DNA of 64,000 nt from Agrobacterium tumefaciens (GTDB lineage Bacteria > Pseudomonadota > Alphaproteobacteria > Rhizobiales > Rhizobiaceae), in NCBI GenBank assembly GCA_017744915.1, contig JAGIAH010000010.1, positions 1 to 64,000 on the forward strand, read 5' to 3'. Of the stretch, positions 27,027 through 36,069 are shown one piece after another (position 1 is the stretch's first letter; each line of letters opens with the position of its first letter). Made by a program: the position numbers and the translations under genes. The notes below the pieces were generated by a model. That model was not told the origin of the DNA. It saw nothing but the letters and a program-made list of their open reading frames with translations, and searched no databases.

Positions 27027-28634
27027 ATGACGATAGGACGCCGCCAGTTCAACAAGATGCTTCTTCTGGCAACGGCAGGAACGGCCCTGCCGGGTTCGGT
27101 ATTCGCAGCGAATGGCGAGGCGAGCCGCCCAGTCTCCGGGGGCACTCTCAAGCTGCTCTATCGTGTCGATCCCGGCAACGCGCTTTTCGCCATCAACACA
27201 TCCTCAGGAACGGGGCAGGCGATCGGCCCGAAGATCGTGGAAGGTCTTCTGACATTCGATTTCGACCTCAATCCACAGCCCTTGCTGGCCACGCAGTGGT
27301 CCGTCTCTGATGACAATCTGCGCTATACGTTCAAGCTCCGCCCGAATGTGAAATGGCACGACGGCCAGGATTTCACGTCGGAAGATGTCGCGTTTTCAAT
27401 TTTCCGGCTGAAGGAAGCCCATCCACGCGGCCGCATCACCTATCAGAACGTCGAGGCGGTGGAAACGCCGGATCCGCTGACTGCGATCATCGTTCTGTCC
27501 AAGCCGGCGCCGTTCCTGATCGCCGCGCAATCGAGTTCGGAATCGCCGATCGTGCCGAAGCATATTTTCGAAAAACTGAAGCCCGCCGATGGCCAGACGC
27601 TGCAGACCGCGATCGGCACCGGTCCCTTCAAACTGACGGAATGGACGCCGGGCAGCCACCTGATCTTCGAAAGAAATCCCGATTACTGGGATGCGGGCAA
27701 ACCCTATCTCGACCGCATCATTCTGCGCATTATCACCGATCCCGCCGCGCGGGCGGTGGCTCTGGAAACGGGGGAGGTGGACATCGGCGACAATCCGGTT
27801 CCGCTGGCAGATCTCGAGCGGCTGAAGCAGAACCCCGATCTCGTTCTGGACACCAACACCTATGCCTATGCGGGGCCACAGCAGCAGTTGTTTTTCAATT
27901 ACGATAACGAGATCTTCCGCAAGAAAGATGTCCGCCTCGCCGTTGCAAAGGCGATCAATCTCGATGAAATCGTCAATGTGGCGCTCTTCGGTTATGCGCA
28001 GATATCGCCAAGTCCCGTCAGCACGGCCCTGCCGAACTGGTACGACGCTTCGGTGAAGGCCCATGCCTATGACCCGAAGGAAGCGGAAAGGCTGCTCGAT
28101 GCGGCGGGATATCCGCGCAAGGATGGCGGCAAGCGTTTTCCAGTGCGGTTGACCTATAATTCCTATCTGACGCCCGGCTATGCTGATGTTCTTCGCAGCC
28201 AGCTTGAAAAGATCGGCATCGCGGTCGAAATCCGGAAATACGATCTGCCGACCTATCTGAAGACGGTTTATACGGACCGCGCCTTCGATCTGGTGGTGGA
28301 ATCCCTTTCCAACACCTTCGATCCGTCGCTCGGCATCCAGCGCGCCTATTGGAGCAAGAATTTCAAGATCGGGCTGCCTTTCTCCAACGCGGCCAACTAC
28401 GCCAATCCGGAGGCGGATGCGCTTCTGGAAGCGGCGGCCATCGAGTCCGATCCGAAGAAACGCTGGGTGATCTGGAGCAGGTTCCAGCGACTTATCCATG
28501 ACCAAGTCGCCTCGGTCGATCTTGTGGCGGCGGGCAGCCAGATCGTGGCGCACAAGCGGGTCAGGAATTACGTCACCGGCGCGCAGGGGCTCAACTGGAG
28601 TTTCGGCGATCTCTGGCTCGACCCGACGGCCTGA
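27027..28634 (+). CDS. Family 5 extracellular solute-binding protein of an ABC importer (Tat leader)
   Basis: A 535-residue SBP_bac_5 protein. A twin-arginine leader GRRQFNKMLLLATAGTALPG ends near VFAANG, so the protein is probably exported folded. Typical segments are KIVEGLLTFDFDLNPQPLLA, RYTFKLRPNVKWHDGQDFTS (the family hallmark), IGTGPFKLTEWTPGS and a C-terminal YANPEADALLEAA. Such proteins bind oligopeptides, glutathione, nickel or opines. No matching DppBCDF-type permease genes are adjacent, so it must use a transporter encoded elsewhere or serve as an orphan. It is followed after 37 nt by a rhodanese gene, which suggests a sulfur-containing ligand such as glutathione or another thiol peptide. 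Confidence 0.92.
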   Translation: MTIGRRQFNKMLLLATAGTALPGSVFAANGEASRPVSGGTLKLLYRVDPGNALFAINTSSGTGQAIGPKIVEGLLTFDFDLNPQPLLATQWSVSDDNLRYTFKLRPNVKWHDGQDFTSEDVAFSIFRLKEAHPRGRITYQNVEAVETPDPLTAIIVLSKPAPFLIAAQSSSESPIVPKHIFEKLKPADGQTLQTAIGTGPFKLTEWTPGSHLIFERNPDYWDAGKPYLDRIILRIITDPAARAVALETGEVDIGDNPVPLADLERLKQNPDLVLDTNTYAYAGPQQQLFFNYDNEIFRKKDVRLAVAKAINLDEIVNVALFGYAQISPSPVSTALPNWYDASVKAHAYDPKEAERLLDAAGYPRKDGGKRFPVRLTYNSYLTPGYADVLRSQLEKIGIAVEIRKYDLPTYLKTVYTDRAFDLVVESLSNTFDPSLGIQRAYWSKNFKIGLPFSNAANYANPEADALLEAAAIESDPKKRWVIWSRFQRLIHDQVASVDLVAAGSQIVAHKRVRNYVTGAQGLNWSFGDLWLDPTA

Positions 28635-28671
28635 ACCTTCACGTAAAACCAATCTTTCAGGAGGAAATGCG

Positions 28672-29763
28672 ATGTCTGTACAGGCGCTAACCAAGGATCG
28701 TTTCATCGAATGGTTGGGAGATGGCAGGGAGCTTGCCGTTCTCGATATCCGCCCCAGTGAAGAGGTGGGATATGCATCGCCGCTATTTGCGACCAATCTT
28801 CCGGCAGAACGGCTGGAGGCGGAAATAGACCGCTTCATCCCGCGCCCTGCCGTACGGACCGTTCTGGTGGACGATGGAAAAGGAAGCGCACAACAGGCGG
28901 CGGGGCGGCTTGCCGCAAACGGCTGGAGCGACATTCATTTTCTGCTTGGTGGAATTCCGGCGTGGATCGAAGGCGGCGTCGATAACCTGCCGACATTCGA
29001 TATTCCCGGCGTTCCTTTCGTCCAGAAGGTGCGGCAGGAAAAGGATACGCCGGTCGTTTTCGCGCGGGAACTGAAGGCCTGGAAGGATGCCGGCGAGGAT
29101 GTCGTCGTCATCGATACCCGCACAATAGCGGAATATGAAAAGGCACACGTGCCGGGCGCCATCGGCGTGCCGGGTGCAGAACTTCTGCTGCGTTTCGCCG
29201 ATGTCGTGCCGTCACCCAAAACGAGGGTCGTCGTTTCCTGCGCGGGTCTGCCCCGCGCAATTCTGGGTGCGCAGACATTGATCGATGCCGGCGTCGAAAA
29301 CGATGTCAGCTATCTGCACGAGGGGACGCGCGGCTGGACGGATGACGGGTTTGAACTGGAAACGGGGCGTTCACGGACATTTCCGCCCGCCAGTGACGAT
29401 GCCAAGGACATTGCGAAGACGCGGCTCGAAACATTCTCCCGTGACGACGATCTGCTGTTCATCGACCGCCCGACGGCCGAAACATGGCTGCGGGACAATG
29501 CGCGAACGACCTATTTTCTTGATGTGAGAACGCCGGAAGAATTCGCGGCTTCGCATCTTGAAGGTTCCATTTCTTCGGAGGGTGGGCAGCTTCTCGGTGT
29601 CGCCTATCGCACCGTTGCCGTGCGCGGCGCCCGGATCGTTCTCGTGGATGACCTGCTGGGCGCCCGCGCCCGCGTCGTGGCGCATTGGCTGAAACGGCGG
29701 GGTTTTGAAATCGCTGTTCATCTGCATGATTTCGAACAGGGTGTCGAAGCCGCCGCGGCATAA
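28672..29763 (+). CDS. Triple-domain rhodanese-like sulfurtransferase
   Basis: A 363-residue protein made of three rhodanese-like domains (about 1-105, 125-255 and 265-360), each starting with a strand like AVLDIRPSEE, VVVIDTRTIAEYEKAHVPGA or FLDVRTPEEFAASHLEGS. Only the middle domain keeps the catalytic Cys (Cys190, VVVSCAGLPRA). The first has VDDGKGSA and the third VDDLLGAR at the same place, so these are inactive. The enzyme would move sulfane sulfur from thiosulfate or a persulfide to an acceptor. The ATG at 28672 follows an excellent CAGGAGGAAATGCG; the frame runs open further upstream inside the binding-protein gene. No leader, so cytoplasmic. Confidence 0.9.
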   Translation: MSVQALTKDRFIEWLGDGRELAVLDIRPSEEVGYASPLFATNLPAERLEAEIDRFIPRPAVRTVLVDDGKGSAQQAAGRLAANGWSDIHFLLGGIPAWIEGGVDNLPTFDIPGVPFVQKVRQEKDTPVVFARELKAWKDAGEDVVVIDTRTIAEYEKAHVPGAIGVPGAELLLRFADVVPSPKTRVVVSCAGLPRAILGAQTLIDAGVENDVSYLHEGTRGWTDDGFELETGRSRTFPPASDDAKDIAKTRLETFSRDDDLLFIDRPTAETWLRDNARTTYFLDVRTPEEFAASHLEGSISSEGGQLLGVAYRTVAVRGARIVLVDDLLGARARVVAHWLKRRGFEIAVHLHDFEQGVEAAAA

Positions 29764-29809
29764 GCGCGGCTCGAATTTCGCCAGACCGCTCTACAGACAG
29801 GGATTTGTA

Positions 29810-31063
29810 ATGACCAATGCCAGCCAGGCCTGGGGTTCCGCGCCCAGCAAACGCTTCGACACGATAGCCGAAAGATTTCGGGGGATTTTTTCCGATATCG
29901 GCAGAGACGCCATACGACATGATCTTGGCCGCGAGCTTCGTTTCAATGACTACGATGTTTTGAAAAAGGCTGGCTTTTCCAGGCTGCGCCTGCCGGAAAA
30001 ATTTGGAGGCCTCGGCCTGACACTGCCTGAATTTTTCGGCCTGGTCATCGAACTGGCGGAAGCGGATCCCAATCTCACCAATGCTTACCGCAGCCATCTG
30101 GGGTTTACGGAGGATCTGCTTAATGCAGAACCTTCGCCATGGCGGGATGCATGGCTGACGCGGATCGGGCAGGGAGAAACCATCGGCAGCGGGTTTTCCG
30201 AAATCGGAGATGCCCGGCTTGGAACCTATTCCACTCAACTCACGCGCGATGGCAGCGCTTGGCGGCTGAACGGCGAGAAATATTATACAACCGGCTCGCT
30301 CTATGCGGACTGGATCACGCTGGGCGCCGTGGATGGTGATGGCGCGCCGATTGGCGCGCTTGTTCCCACGAAGGCCGAAGGCGTCGAGATTCTCGATGAC
30401 TGGGACGGTTTTGGGCAGACATTGACGGCCAGCGGTACGGCACGTTTTACCGATGTGGCGATTTCCGAAGATCTCATCAAACCCAGCGCCCTTCGCTTCA
30501 GCTATTCGGGCGGCTTTTTCCAGCTTGTCCATCTGGCCTCGCTTGCTGGCATTGGTCGTGCGGCCGCCTCGGAAATCGCCCGCCATGTGGCGGAGCGCAA
30601 GCGGGTCTATCAGCGCAGTAACGCCTCGCGTTTTGCCGAAGATCCACAGGTGCTGCAGGTCGTGGGGCGAGTGAGGGGAGCGGCCTATAGCGCCGGCGTC
30701 ATCGTGTTAAAGGCGGCGGAAGCGTTACAGGCTGCCTATGAAGCCAATCTTTCAGGCGATGTGAAACGCATTGCGCTGGCAAATCGCAATGCAGACCTTG
30801 AGGTCAGCCAGTCGGTTACGGTGGTCAGCAATCTGATCCTCGATGCATCCACGGTCCTCTTCGACGCGCTTGGCGCCTCAGCGGCAAAACGCAGCCATGG
30901 TCTTGATCGCCATTGGCGAAACGCCCGCACCATCACCTCGCACAATCCCCGCATCTATCACGATCGTATCGTGGGAGATTTCGCCGTGAACGGCATCTCA
31001 CCAACGCCGCATGGAGGGGTGGGGATAGTCTCGCGGACGGAGAAGGAGCAGGCCGGAGCGTGA
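29810..31063 (+). CDS. Acyl-CoA dehydrogenase-fold flavin monooxygenase (SfnB/DszC-like)
   Basis: A 417-residue protein of the acyl-CoA dehydrogenase fold. Segments KAGFSRLRLPEKFGGLGLTL, GETIGSGFSEIGD, WRLNGEKYYTTGSLYADWI and GFGQTLTASGTARFTDV fit the DszC/SfnB branch, which uses reduced flavin and oxygen to oxidise sulfur compounds (dibenzothiophene, dimethyl sulfone) rather than CoA esters. The catalytic Glu of true dehydrogenases is not evident. The ATG at 29810 is chosen over in-frame upstream codons because it lies after CAGGGATTTGTA, 46 nt past the rhodanese stop. The neighbours (rhodanese, LLM monooxygenase remnant, sulfonate-type ABC) support a sulfur-scavenging role. Confidence 0.87.
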   Translation: MTNASQAWGSAPSKRFDTIAERFRGIFSDIGRDAIRHDLGRELRFNDYDVLKKAGFSRLRLPEKFGGLGLTLPEFFGLVIELAEADPNLTNAYRSHLGFTEDLLNAEPSPWRDAWLTRIGQGETIGSGFSEIGDARLGTYSTQLTRDGSAWRLNGEKYYTTGSLYADWITLGAVDGDGAPIGALVPTKAEGVEILDDWDGFGQTLTASGTARFTDVAISEDLIKPSALRFSYSGGFFQLVHLASLAGIGRAAASEIARHVAERKRVYQRSNASRFAEDPQVLQVVGRVRGAAYSAGVIVLKAAEALQAAYEANLSGDVKRIALANRNADLEVSQSVTVVSNLILDASTVLFDALGASAAKRSHGLDRHWRNARTITSHNPRIYHDRIVGDFAVNGISPTPHGGVGIVSRTEKEQAGA

Positions 31064-31286
31064 TCAAACCGGGCTGATCAGATGGGTGGACGAGAGCGGG
31101 GTCGACGGGTTCAACCTGACCCGGACAGTGGTGCCGGAAAGCTACGAAACATTCATCGACATTGTCGTGCCGGAGCTTCAGGCGCGTGGGCGATGGCAAG
31201 GGCTCATTTCGCTTGGCTGGTATCGGGCGGCTGCCAGAAGAGTATGCGCCAAAATTTTGGGTCACCTCGTGGTTCATTTAAGCTGA
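31062..31286 (+). pseudogene. 3' remnant of an LLM-class FMN-dependent monooxygenase (NtaA/DszA-like)
   Basis: Starting inside the stop codon of the previous gene, the frame reads LIRWVDESGVDGFNLTRTVV then PESYETFIDIVVPELQARG, which is the C-terminal signature of NtaA/SnaA/DszA-type bacterial luciferase-like monooxygenases. The remaining roughly 400 residues upstream are absent, and after ARGRWQ the similarity stops. It appears that a deletion fused the end of this gene directly to the DszC-like gene. No start codon or ribosome site of its own is credible. Confidence 0.75.
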
Positions 31287-31391
31287 TAAATTCCATATAC
31301 AAACAATACTATGGAACATCTTTCCTTATCCTGACGCGATCAAGTGCCTAGGCTCCGACGATTATCAATTCGTGCCGGAGAGGGCTCATTC

Positions 31392-32360
31392 ATGCGATCT
31401 ATCATTGCGAGGCTTGCGGCGGTTGCCGCCTTCATCGGTCTGGGACTGGCGCCGGCGGCGGCGGCCGATCTGTCGGAAATTCGCATCGACTGGGCGACCT
31501 ACAATCCGGTCGGCCTTCTTCTCAAGAAGGAGGGGCTTTTGGAAAAGGAATTCGAAAAGGACGGTATCGCCATAAGGTGGGTGCAATCGGCCGGCTCGAA
31601 CAAGGCACTTGAATTTCTTAATGCCGGCTCAATCGATTTCGGTTCCACGGCCGGCGCCGCCGCGCTGATCGCGCGTGTCAACGGCAATCCCATCAAGTCG
31701 GTCTATGTCTATTCGCGTCCGGAATGGACTGCCCTCGTAACTGGCAGGGATTCCGGGATTTCCAGCGTTGCCGACCTGAAAGGCAAGTCGGTTGCGGTCA
31801 CCCGCGGCACCGACCCGCACATCTTTCTTGTCCGGGCGCTGGCCGATGCCGGACTGAAGGATGGTGATGTGAAGTTCGTTCTGCTCCAGCATGCCGATGG
31901 CCGCCTTGCGCTGACCCGCGGCGACGTCGATGCCTGGGCCGGTCTCGATCCGCTGATGGCCGCTGCCGAAGTGGAGGATGGTGCAAAGCTGTTCTATCGC
32001 AAGCCCGAGAACAATAGCTGGGGTGTGCTGAACACCACTGAAACCTTCGCCGGCCAACACCCCGATATCGTGAAGCGGGTCCTGGGTGTCTATGAACAGG
32101 CGCGCAAACGTGCGATTGCCGATCCGGCGGCACTGAAGGCCGCCCTGATCGAAGCGGCCAAGCTGCCCGACGCAGTCATCGCCAAGCAGCTGGAGCGCAC
32201 CGATCTGCAATATTCCCGCATCGGCTCGGAACAGCGTGACACCATCCTGAAAGCGGGACTTGCCTTGCAGCAGGCGGGGGTCCTGCCGACCGGAGCCGAT
32301 ATCGCGGCCGAGACTGACAAGCTTATCGATCCAAGCTTCAGTGAAGCTCTCGTTCAATAA
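31392..32360 (+). CDS. Sulfonate-type ABC transporter substrate-binding protein (SsuA-like)
   Basis: A 322-residue periplasmic binding protein with a signal peptide (MRSIIARLAAVAAFIGLGLA, cleavage after AAAA). Core motifs IRIDWATYNPVGLLLKKEG, VQSAGSNKALEFLNAGSIDFG, DLKGKSVAVTRGTDPHIFL and GDVDAWAGLDPLMAAAEV fit the aliphatic sulfonate/nitrate/taurine group. The ATG at 31392 is chosen because GGAGAGGG precedes it and the leader begins there; the upstream in-frame extension is charged. It heads a binding-protein/permease/ATPase operon. The exact ligand (sulfonate, sulfate ester or sulfone) is inferred from neighbours. Confidence 0.93.
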   Translation: MRSIIARLAAVAAFIGLGLAPAAAADLSEIRIDWATYNPVGLLLKKEGLLEKEFEKDGIAIRWVQSAGSNKALEFLNAGSIDFGSTAGAAALIARVNGNPIKSVYVYSRPEWTALVTGRDSGISSVADLKGKSVAVTRGTDPHIFLVRALADAGLKDGDVKFVLLQHADGRLALTRGDVDAWAGLDPLMAAAEVEDGAKLFYRKPENNSWGVLNTTETFAGQHPDIVKRVLGVYEQARKRAIADPAALKAALIEAAKLPDAVIAKQLERTDLQYSRIGSEQRDTILKAGLALQQAGVLPTGADIAAETDKLIDPSFSEALVQ

Positions 32361-32362
32361 CG

Positions 32363-33214
32363 GTGCGGAACGTGACCACAACCGACATTCTGGCGGAGCA
32401 GGGTGAAATTCAAGGAGAGAGCCGTGCGACGAAGGTATGGCCACCGGTTCTCGCACGCGCCCTGCTCGCCATACTCCTGCCTGCCGGCGGTTTTCTGATC
32501 TGGGAGCTGGCTGTTTCCTCAGGATTGGCGACGGGACGCCTTGTCCCGCCGCCTTCGCGGATCATCGCCACGCTATGGCAGCTGGCGCAGGCGGGCGATC
32601 TCTATCAACATGTCGGCGCGACCTGCCTGCGGGTGCTGTTCGGTTTTGTCGCGGGATCGTTGGCTGGCGCCCTACTCGGCAGCATAACCGGTTTTTTTGG
32701 TGTTGCCCGACGCCTGATCGATCCGACGCTACAGGCCCTGCGTGCCATCCCGTCGATCGCCTGGGTTCCGCTGTTCATCCTGTGGTTCGGCATTTTTGAA
32801 ACATCGAAGGTCGTCCTCATTGCGACCGGCGTGTTTTTCCCCGTCTATCTCGGCGTCTCGACGGCACTTCTCTCTGTCGATCGCAAGATCGTCGAGGTCG
32901 GCCGGATTTTCAGGCTGTCCGGCTTTGATCTGGTGCGCCGCATCCTGTTTCCTGCGGTCCTGCCATCCTTCATCGTTTCGTTGCGCTCGGGCCTTGGGCT
33001 TGGCTGGATGTTCGTGGTTGCCGCCGAATTCATGGGCGCTTCCGAAGGCCTAGGGTATTTGTTGGTTGATGGCCAGCAGCTCGGCAAGCCCGATCAGATC
33101 GTGGCGTCGATCATCATCTTCGCCATCATCGGCAAACTGTCCGATGGGTTGCTCGTGTTGCTGACATCGCCACTTGTCGCCTGGCAGGACAATTTCAAGC
33201 GGGAGGGGGCGTGA
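32363..33214 (+). CDS. Sulfonate-type ABC transporter permease (SsuC-like)
   Basis: A 283-residue inner-membrane permease of the BPD_transp_1 family with about six helices. The N-terminal hydrophilic stretch (1-30) is followed by LLAILLPAGGFLIWELAVSS. The EAA-type motif is VEVGRIFRLSGFDLVRRILF followed by PAVLPSFIVSLRSGLGLGWM, the contact site for the ATPase. The proposed start is GTG at 32363, 2 nt after the binding-protein stop, without a clear ribosome site, so coupling is likely. The 3' end overlaps the ATPase start. Confidence 0.93.
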   Translation: MRNVTTTDILAEQGEIQGESRATKVWPPVLARALLAILLPAGGFLIWELAVSSGLATGRLVPPPSRIIATLWQLAQAGDLYQHVGATCLRVLFGFVAGSLAGALLGSITGFFGVARRLIDPTLQALRAIPSIAWVPLFILWFGIFETSKVVLIATGVFFPVYLGVSTALLSVDRKIVEVGRIFRLSGFDLVRRILFPAVLPSFIVSLRSGLGLGWMFVVAAEFMGASEGLGYLLVDGQQLGKPDQIVASIIIFAIIGKLSDGLLVLLTSPLVAWQDNFKREGA

Positions 33215-33951
33215 TGCTGTCGCTCAACGGACTTTCCAAGACCTATGGCAACGGTGTCCAGGCGCTTGGCGGCTTCACGCTCGACGTGCCGCGTGGCGAA
33301 ATCCTCGTGGTGATCGGCGGTTCCGGCTGCGGCAAGAGTACGCTTTTGCGGCTGATCAGCGGACTTGAACGGCCGAGCCGTGGAACGGTGGCAATCAATG
33401 GCGAAACTGTCACAGAGCCGCATCCGCTGATCAACCTGATATTTCAGGAGCCGCGCTTGCTGCCCTGGTTGACGGTCCGGGACAATATTGCGTTCGGCCT
33501 GACCGATCTGCCGGCTCCCGAGCGGGATCGACGAATTCGTCTCGCTCTCGGGCAAGTCCATCTCGAAGGATACGAAGACCGGCTGCCCAAGGAGCTTTCC
33601 GGTGGGCAGGCGCAGCGTGTCGCGATTGCCCGGGCATTGGTGACCCAGCCCGAAGTCCTGCTTCTCGATGAACCGTTCTCGGCGCTCGATGCGCTGACAC
33701 GGGCCGCCCTGCAAAACCATATTCTGGACATATGGGAAGAAAGCCGCCCGACGATCATCCTCGTTACCCATGATATTGATGAGGCCGTCTTGCTGGCGCA
33801 CCGGATCGTCGTGATGAAGCCTTGGCCGGGGCACATCGTTGAGGAAATCACTGTCGATCTGCCGGGCCGACGCGACCGGGACGATGATGGTGTCGATCAC
33901 TACCGTCGTGAGGCCAGGGCTCTTCTCGGCTCCTCACTCGCGAGTGCGTGA
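33214..33951 (+). CDS. Sulfonate-type ABC transporter ATP-binding protein (SsuB-like)
   Basis: A 245-residue ATPase with all nucleotide-binding motifs: Walker A GGSGCGKSTLLRLISG, Q-loop NLIFQEPRLLPWLTV, signature LSGGQAQRVAIARALV, Walker B EVLLLDEPFSALDAL and H-loop ILVTHDIDEAV. It powers the transporter formed with the two preceding genes. The ATG at 33214 overlaps the permease stop (TGATG) and has GGGAGGGGG upstream; an in-frame GTG at 33211 is possible. The sequence pattern QEPRLLPW is typical of the sulfonate/nitrate/taurine subgroup. Confidence 0.95.
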   Translation: MLSLNGLSKTYGNGVQALGGFTLDVPRGEILVVIGGSGCGKSTLLRLISGLERPSRGTVAINGETVTEPHPLINLIFQEPRLLPWLTVRDNIAFGLTDLPAPERDRRIRLALGQVHLEGYEDRLPKELSGGQAQRVAIARALVTQPEVLLLDEPFSALDALTRAALQNHILDIWEESRPTIILVTHDIDEAVLLAHRIVVMKPWPGHIVEEITVDLPGRRDRDDDGVDHYRREARALLGSSLASA

Positions 33952-34186
33952 GATGGTAAAATGCCGGAAATTCGCTGCCTGTTTGATCTTGACTGGCAGG
34001 CTCCTTGAGAGCGGAGAACATTCGACGTCGGGATTGTAGCGGTTTGGGTTCGCTTTCGGGTCACCCGTTGGTACGCTTAGTAATACGAGCGACGGGGTTC
34101 GTCCCAGGCGTCGCGAGGTTCCCCAAGGTAGTGGAGACCGCGCGATAGCTGAACGGTCTTTATGGCAATCGGCGTTTTCCTCTTCG

Positions 34187-35470
34187 TCAGGAGACGTCCA
34201 GCGAGAGGGTCAGGTCGGCGATGAGATCGTCGGGGTGCTCGATGCCGATTGACAGCCGGATCGTGGAATCAAGCACGCCAATGCGCTGGCGAACATCGGC
34301 GGGAACACCCGAATGTGTCATGGTTGCGGGGTGGGAGGCGAGAGATTCCGTGCCACCAAGGCTTACCGCGAGCTTGAATATCTTCAGGGCGTTGAGGAAT
34401 TTGAAAGACGCGGCCTGTCCGCCCGCTATGTCGAACGAGAAGGTTGACCCGGCGCCGGAGCATTGAGCGGCAAACACCTTGCCGACCGGGGATGCCGGAT
34501 CGTTGAACGGCAGGTAATGGATTTTCTCGACCTTGGGATGCGCCTTCAGGAATTCAGCCACGATGCTGGCGTTGCTGTTTGCCCGCTCCATCCGGATTTG
34601 CAGCGTCTCAAGGGAGCGCCCGAGCATCCAGCACGAGTGCGGATCGAGCTGCGTGCCGATCGCTCCACGCAGCGCCTTCACCTGCTTCATGATATCCTTC
34701 CGACCAAGCGCTGCCCCGGCAATGAGGTCGGAGTGCCCGCCAACATATTTTGTCAGTGAATAGAGCGAGATGTCGGCACCGTGTTCGATGGGCCGTTGAA
34801 ACACCGGGCCGAGAAGTGTGTTGTCGCAGGCGATGATCGGCCGGTGCCCCTGTTTTTGGCCGATCACGTCGGCGATCCGGCTGATCATCGCGATGTCGAC
34901 GACGCTGTTTGTCGGGTTGGCGGGGGTCTCGATGAGGATGACGGACACCCTGCCTTTCGCCATTGCCTCCTCTGCGGCGGCCGCCACCGAGGTCTCGCTG
35001 ACACCGTCGGCGAAACCCACGGCCGAAACGCCGAAATTATGGAATGTCTTCGCCAGCAGCGTCTCCGTGCCGCCGTATAAAGGTTGGGAATGGAGCACGG
35101 TGTCACCCGGCCGGGCGAAGGCGAAAAGCGTTGTCGAAATGGCGGACATGCCGGAAGAGAAAAGTGCGCAACTCTCCGCACGTTCGTAAACGGCAAGACG
35201 ATCCTCGACGATCTCGCTGTTCGGATGGTTGAAACGCGAATAGACGAGGCCTGCCCCCTTGCCCGCGGGTGGCTCCTTGCGCCCGGAGACGTAGTCGAAG
35301 AAGTCTCGGCCGTCTTCCGCAGACTTGAAGACGAAGGTCGATGTCAGGAACACCGGGGGCTTCACGGCGCCTTCCGACAATTCCGGATCGTAGCCGTAAT
35401 TGAGCATCTGGGTTTCAGGATGCAGAGCGTGGTTGCCGATATGGGTTTTTGACGGATGCGGTGCAGTCAT
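34187..35470 (-). CDS. Cys/Met metabolism PLP enzyme, methionine gamma-lyase-like
   Basis: A 427-residue PLP-dependent enzyme of the cystathionine gamma-synthase/methionine gamma-lyase family. The PLP lysine is Lys241 in [17 protein letters not shown]. Other conserved parts are [65 protein letters not shown] and [21 protein letters not shown] gamma-lyase would split methionine to methanethiol, 2-oxobutyrate and ammonia. The family includes gamma-synthases, so the reaction is not certain, but the divergent Lrp/AsnC regulator and nearby sulfur genes favour a catabolic lyase. The start at 35470 fits the family N-terminus. Confidence 0.88.
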   Translation of the reverse strand: MTAPHPSKTHIGNHALHPETQMLNYGYDPELSEGAVKPPVFLTSTFVFKSAEDGRDFFDYVSGRKEPPAGKGAGLVYSRFNHPNSEIVEDRLAVYERAESCALFSSGMSAISTTLFAFARPGDTVLHSQPLYGGTETLLAKTFHNFGVSAVGFADGVSETSVAAAAEEAMAKGRVSVILIETPANPTNSVVDIAMISRIADVIGQKQGHRPIIACDNTLLGPVFQRPIEHGADISLYSLTKYVGGHSDLIAGAALGRKDIMKQVKALRGAIGTQLDPHSCWMLGRSLETLQIRMERANSNASIVAEFLKAHPKVEKIHYLPFNDPASPVGKVFAAQCSGAGSTFSFDIAGGQAASFKFLNALKIFKLAVSLGGTESLASHPATMTHSGVPADVRQRIGVLDSTIRLSIGIEHPDDLIADLTLSLDVS

Positions 35471-35549
35471 TTCCGATGATCCCTCAGCTGGTGTTGAACT
35501 GTCTGCAGGTTACATGCAATCAGATCAAAATACCTTGCATTCTAAAGCG

Positions 35550-35579
35550 CAGACATGTCTGATGACGCAATATATTGCG
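35550..35579. promoter_or_regulatory. Two adjacent perfect palindromes in the megL-like/Lrp divergent promoter
   Basis: CAGACATGTCTG (35550-35561) and CGCAATATATTGCG (35566-35579) are perfect palindromes of 12 and 14 bp, 4 nt apart. They lie 80-110 nt upstream of the PLP enzyme and 15-44 nt upstream of the Lrp/AsnC gene. The second is AT-centred, like many Lrp-family operators. Autoregulation and control of the divergent gene are likely. Confidence 0.55.
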
Positions 35580-35593
35580 GAGAATGCTGATTT

Positions 35594-36052
35594 ATGTCGC
35601 AGAAAATTGCAGATTCGATCGACAGGCGAATCCTCCGGGAGTTGTCTGCCGATGCAAGGATCACGAACAACGAACTTGCCGAGCGGGTCGGGCTGTCGGC
35701 ATCGGCGTGTCTGCGACGGCTTCGGCGACTGGAGGAGATGGGAGCGATCAAAGGCTATTCAGCGATCATCGATCCGGTAATAGAGGGGTGGACCATGACC
35801 GCCCTCGCCTCCGTCCGCCTCAGCCGCCAGCATGATGACGAAATCCGCATGTTCGAGGCGGCCGTTCTGGACTGGGACGAAGTTCTCGAATGTCACCTCG
35901 TCACGGGTTCGAAGGATTACATGCTCAAGGTCATGTGCGGCGGGCTGGAAGATTATGAGCGTTTCATCAAGGAGAAGATCGCGAAGCTGAAATGTGTCGA
36001 CACGATCGAGACCAGCTTCGTCATGAACACAATCAAGGCGCGGCGCATCTGA
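35594..36052 (+). CDS. Lrp/AsnC-family transcriptional regulator
   Basis: A 152-residue feast/famine regulator. The HTH (about 5-60) shows DRRILRELSADARITNNELA and GLSASACLRRLRRLEEMGAI. The RAM ligand domain (about 65-150) shows TALASVRLSRQ and VLECHLVTGSKDYMLKVMC, a GSxDY-type amino-acid-binding motif. It is divergent from the methionine gamma-lyase-like gene and probably controls it in response to an amino acid such as methionine, cysteine or leucine. The ATG at 35594 gives the normal family N-terminus. Confidence 0.95.
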   Translation: MSQKIADSIDRRILRELSADARITNNELAERVGLSASACLRRLRRLEEMGAIKGYSAIIDPVIEGWTMTALASVRLSRQHDDEIRMFEAAVLDWDEVLECHLVTGSKDYMLKVMCGGLEDYERFIKEKIAKLKCVDTIETSFVMNTIKARRI

Positions 36053-36069
36053 GTTTTGCAGAAGCCGCG

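Noticed and set aside
27396-28934. 512-codon minus-strand frame opposite the solute-binding protein
   Set aside because: It spans the end of one confident gene and the start of the next, antisense to both.
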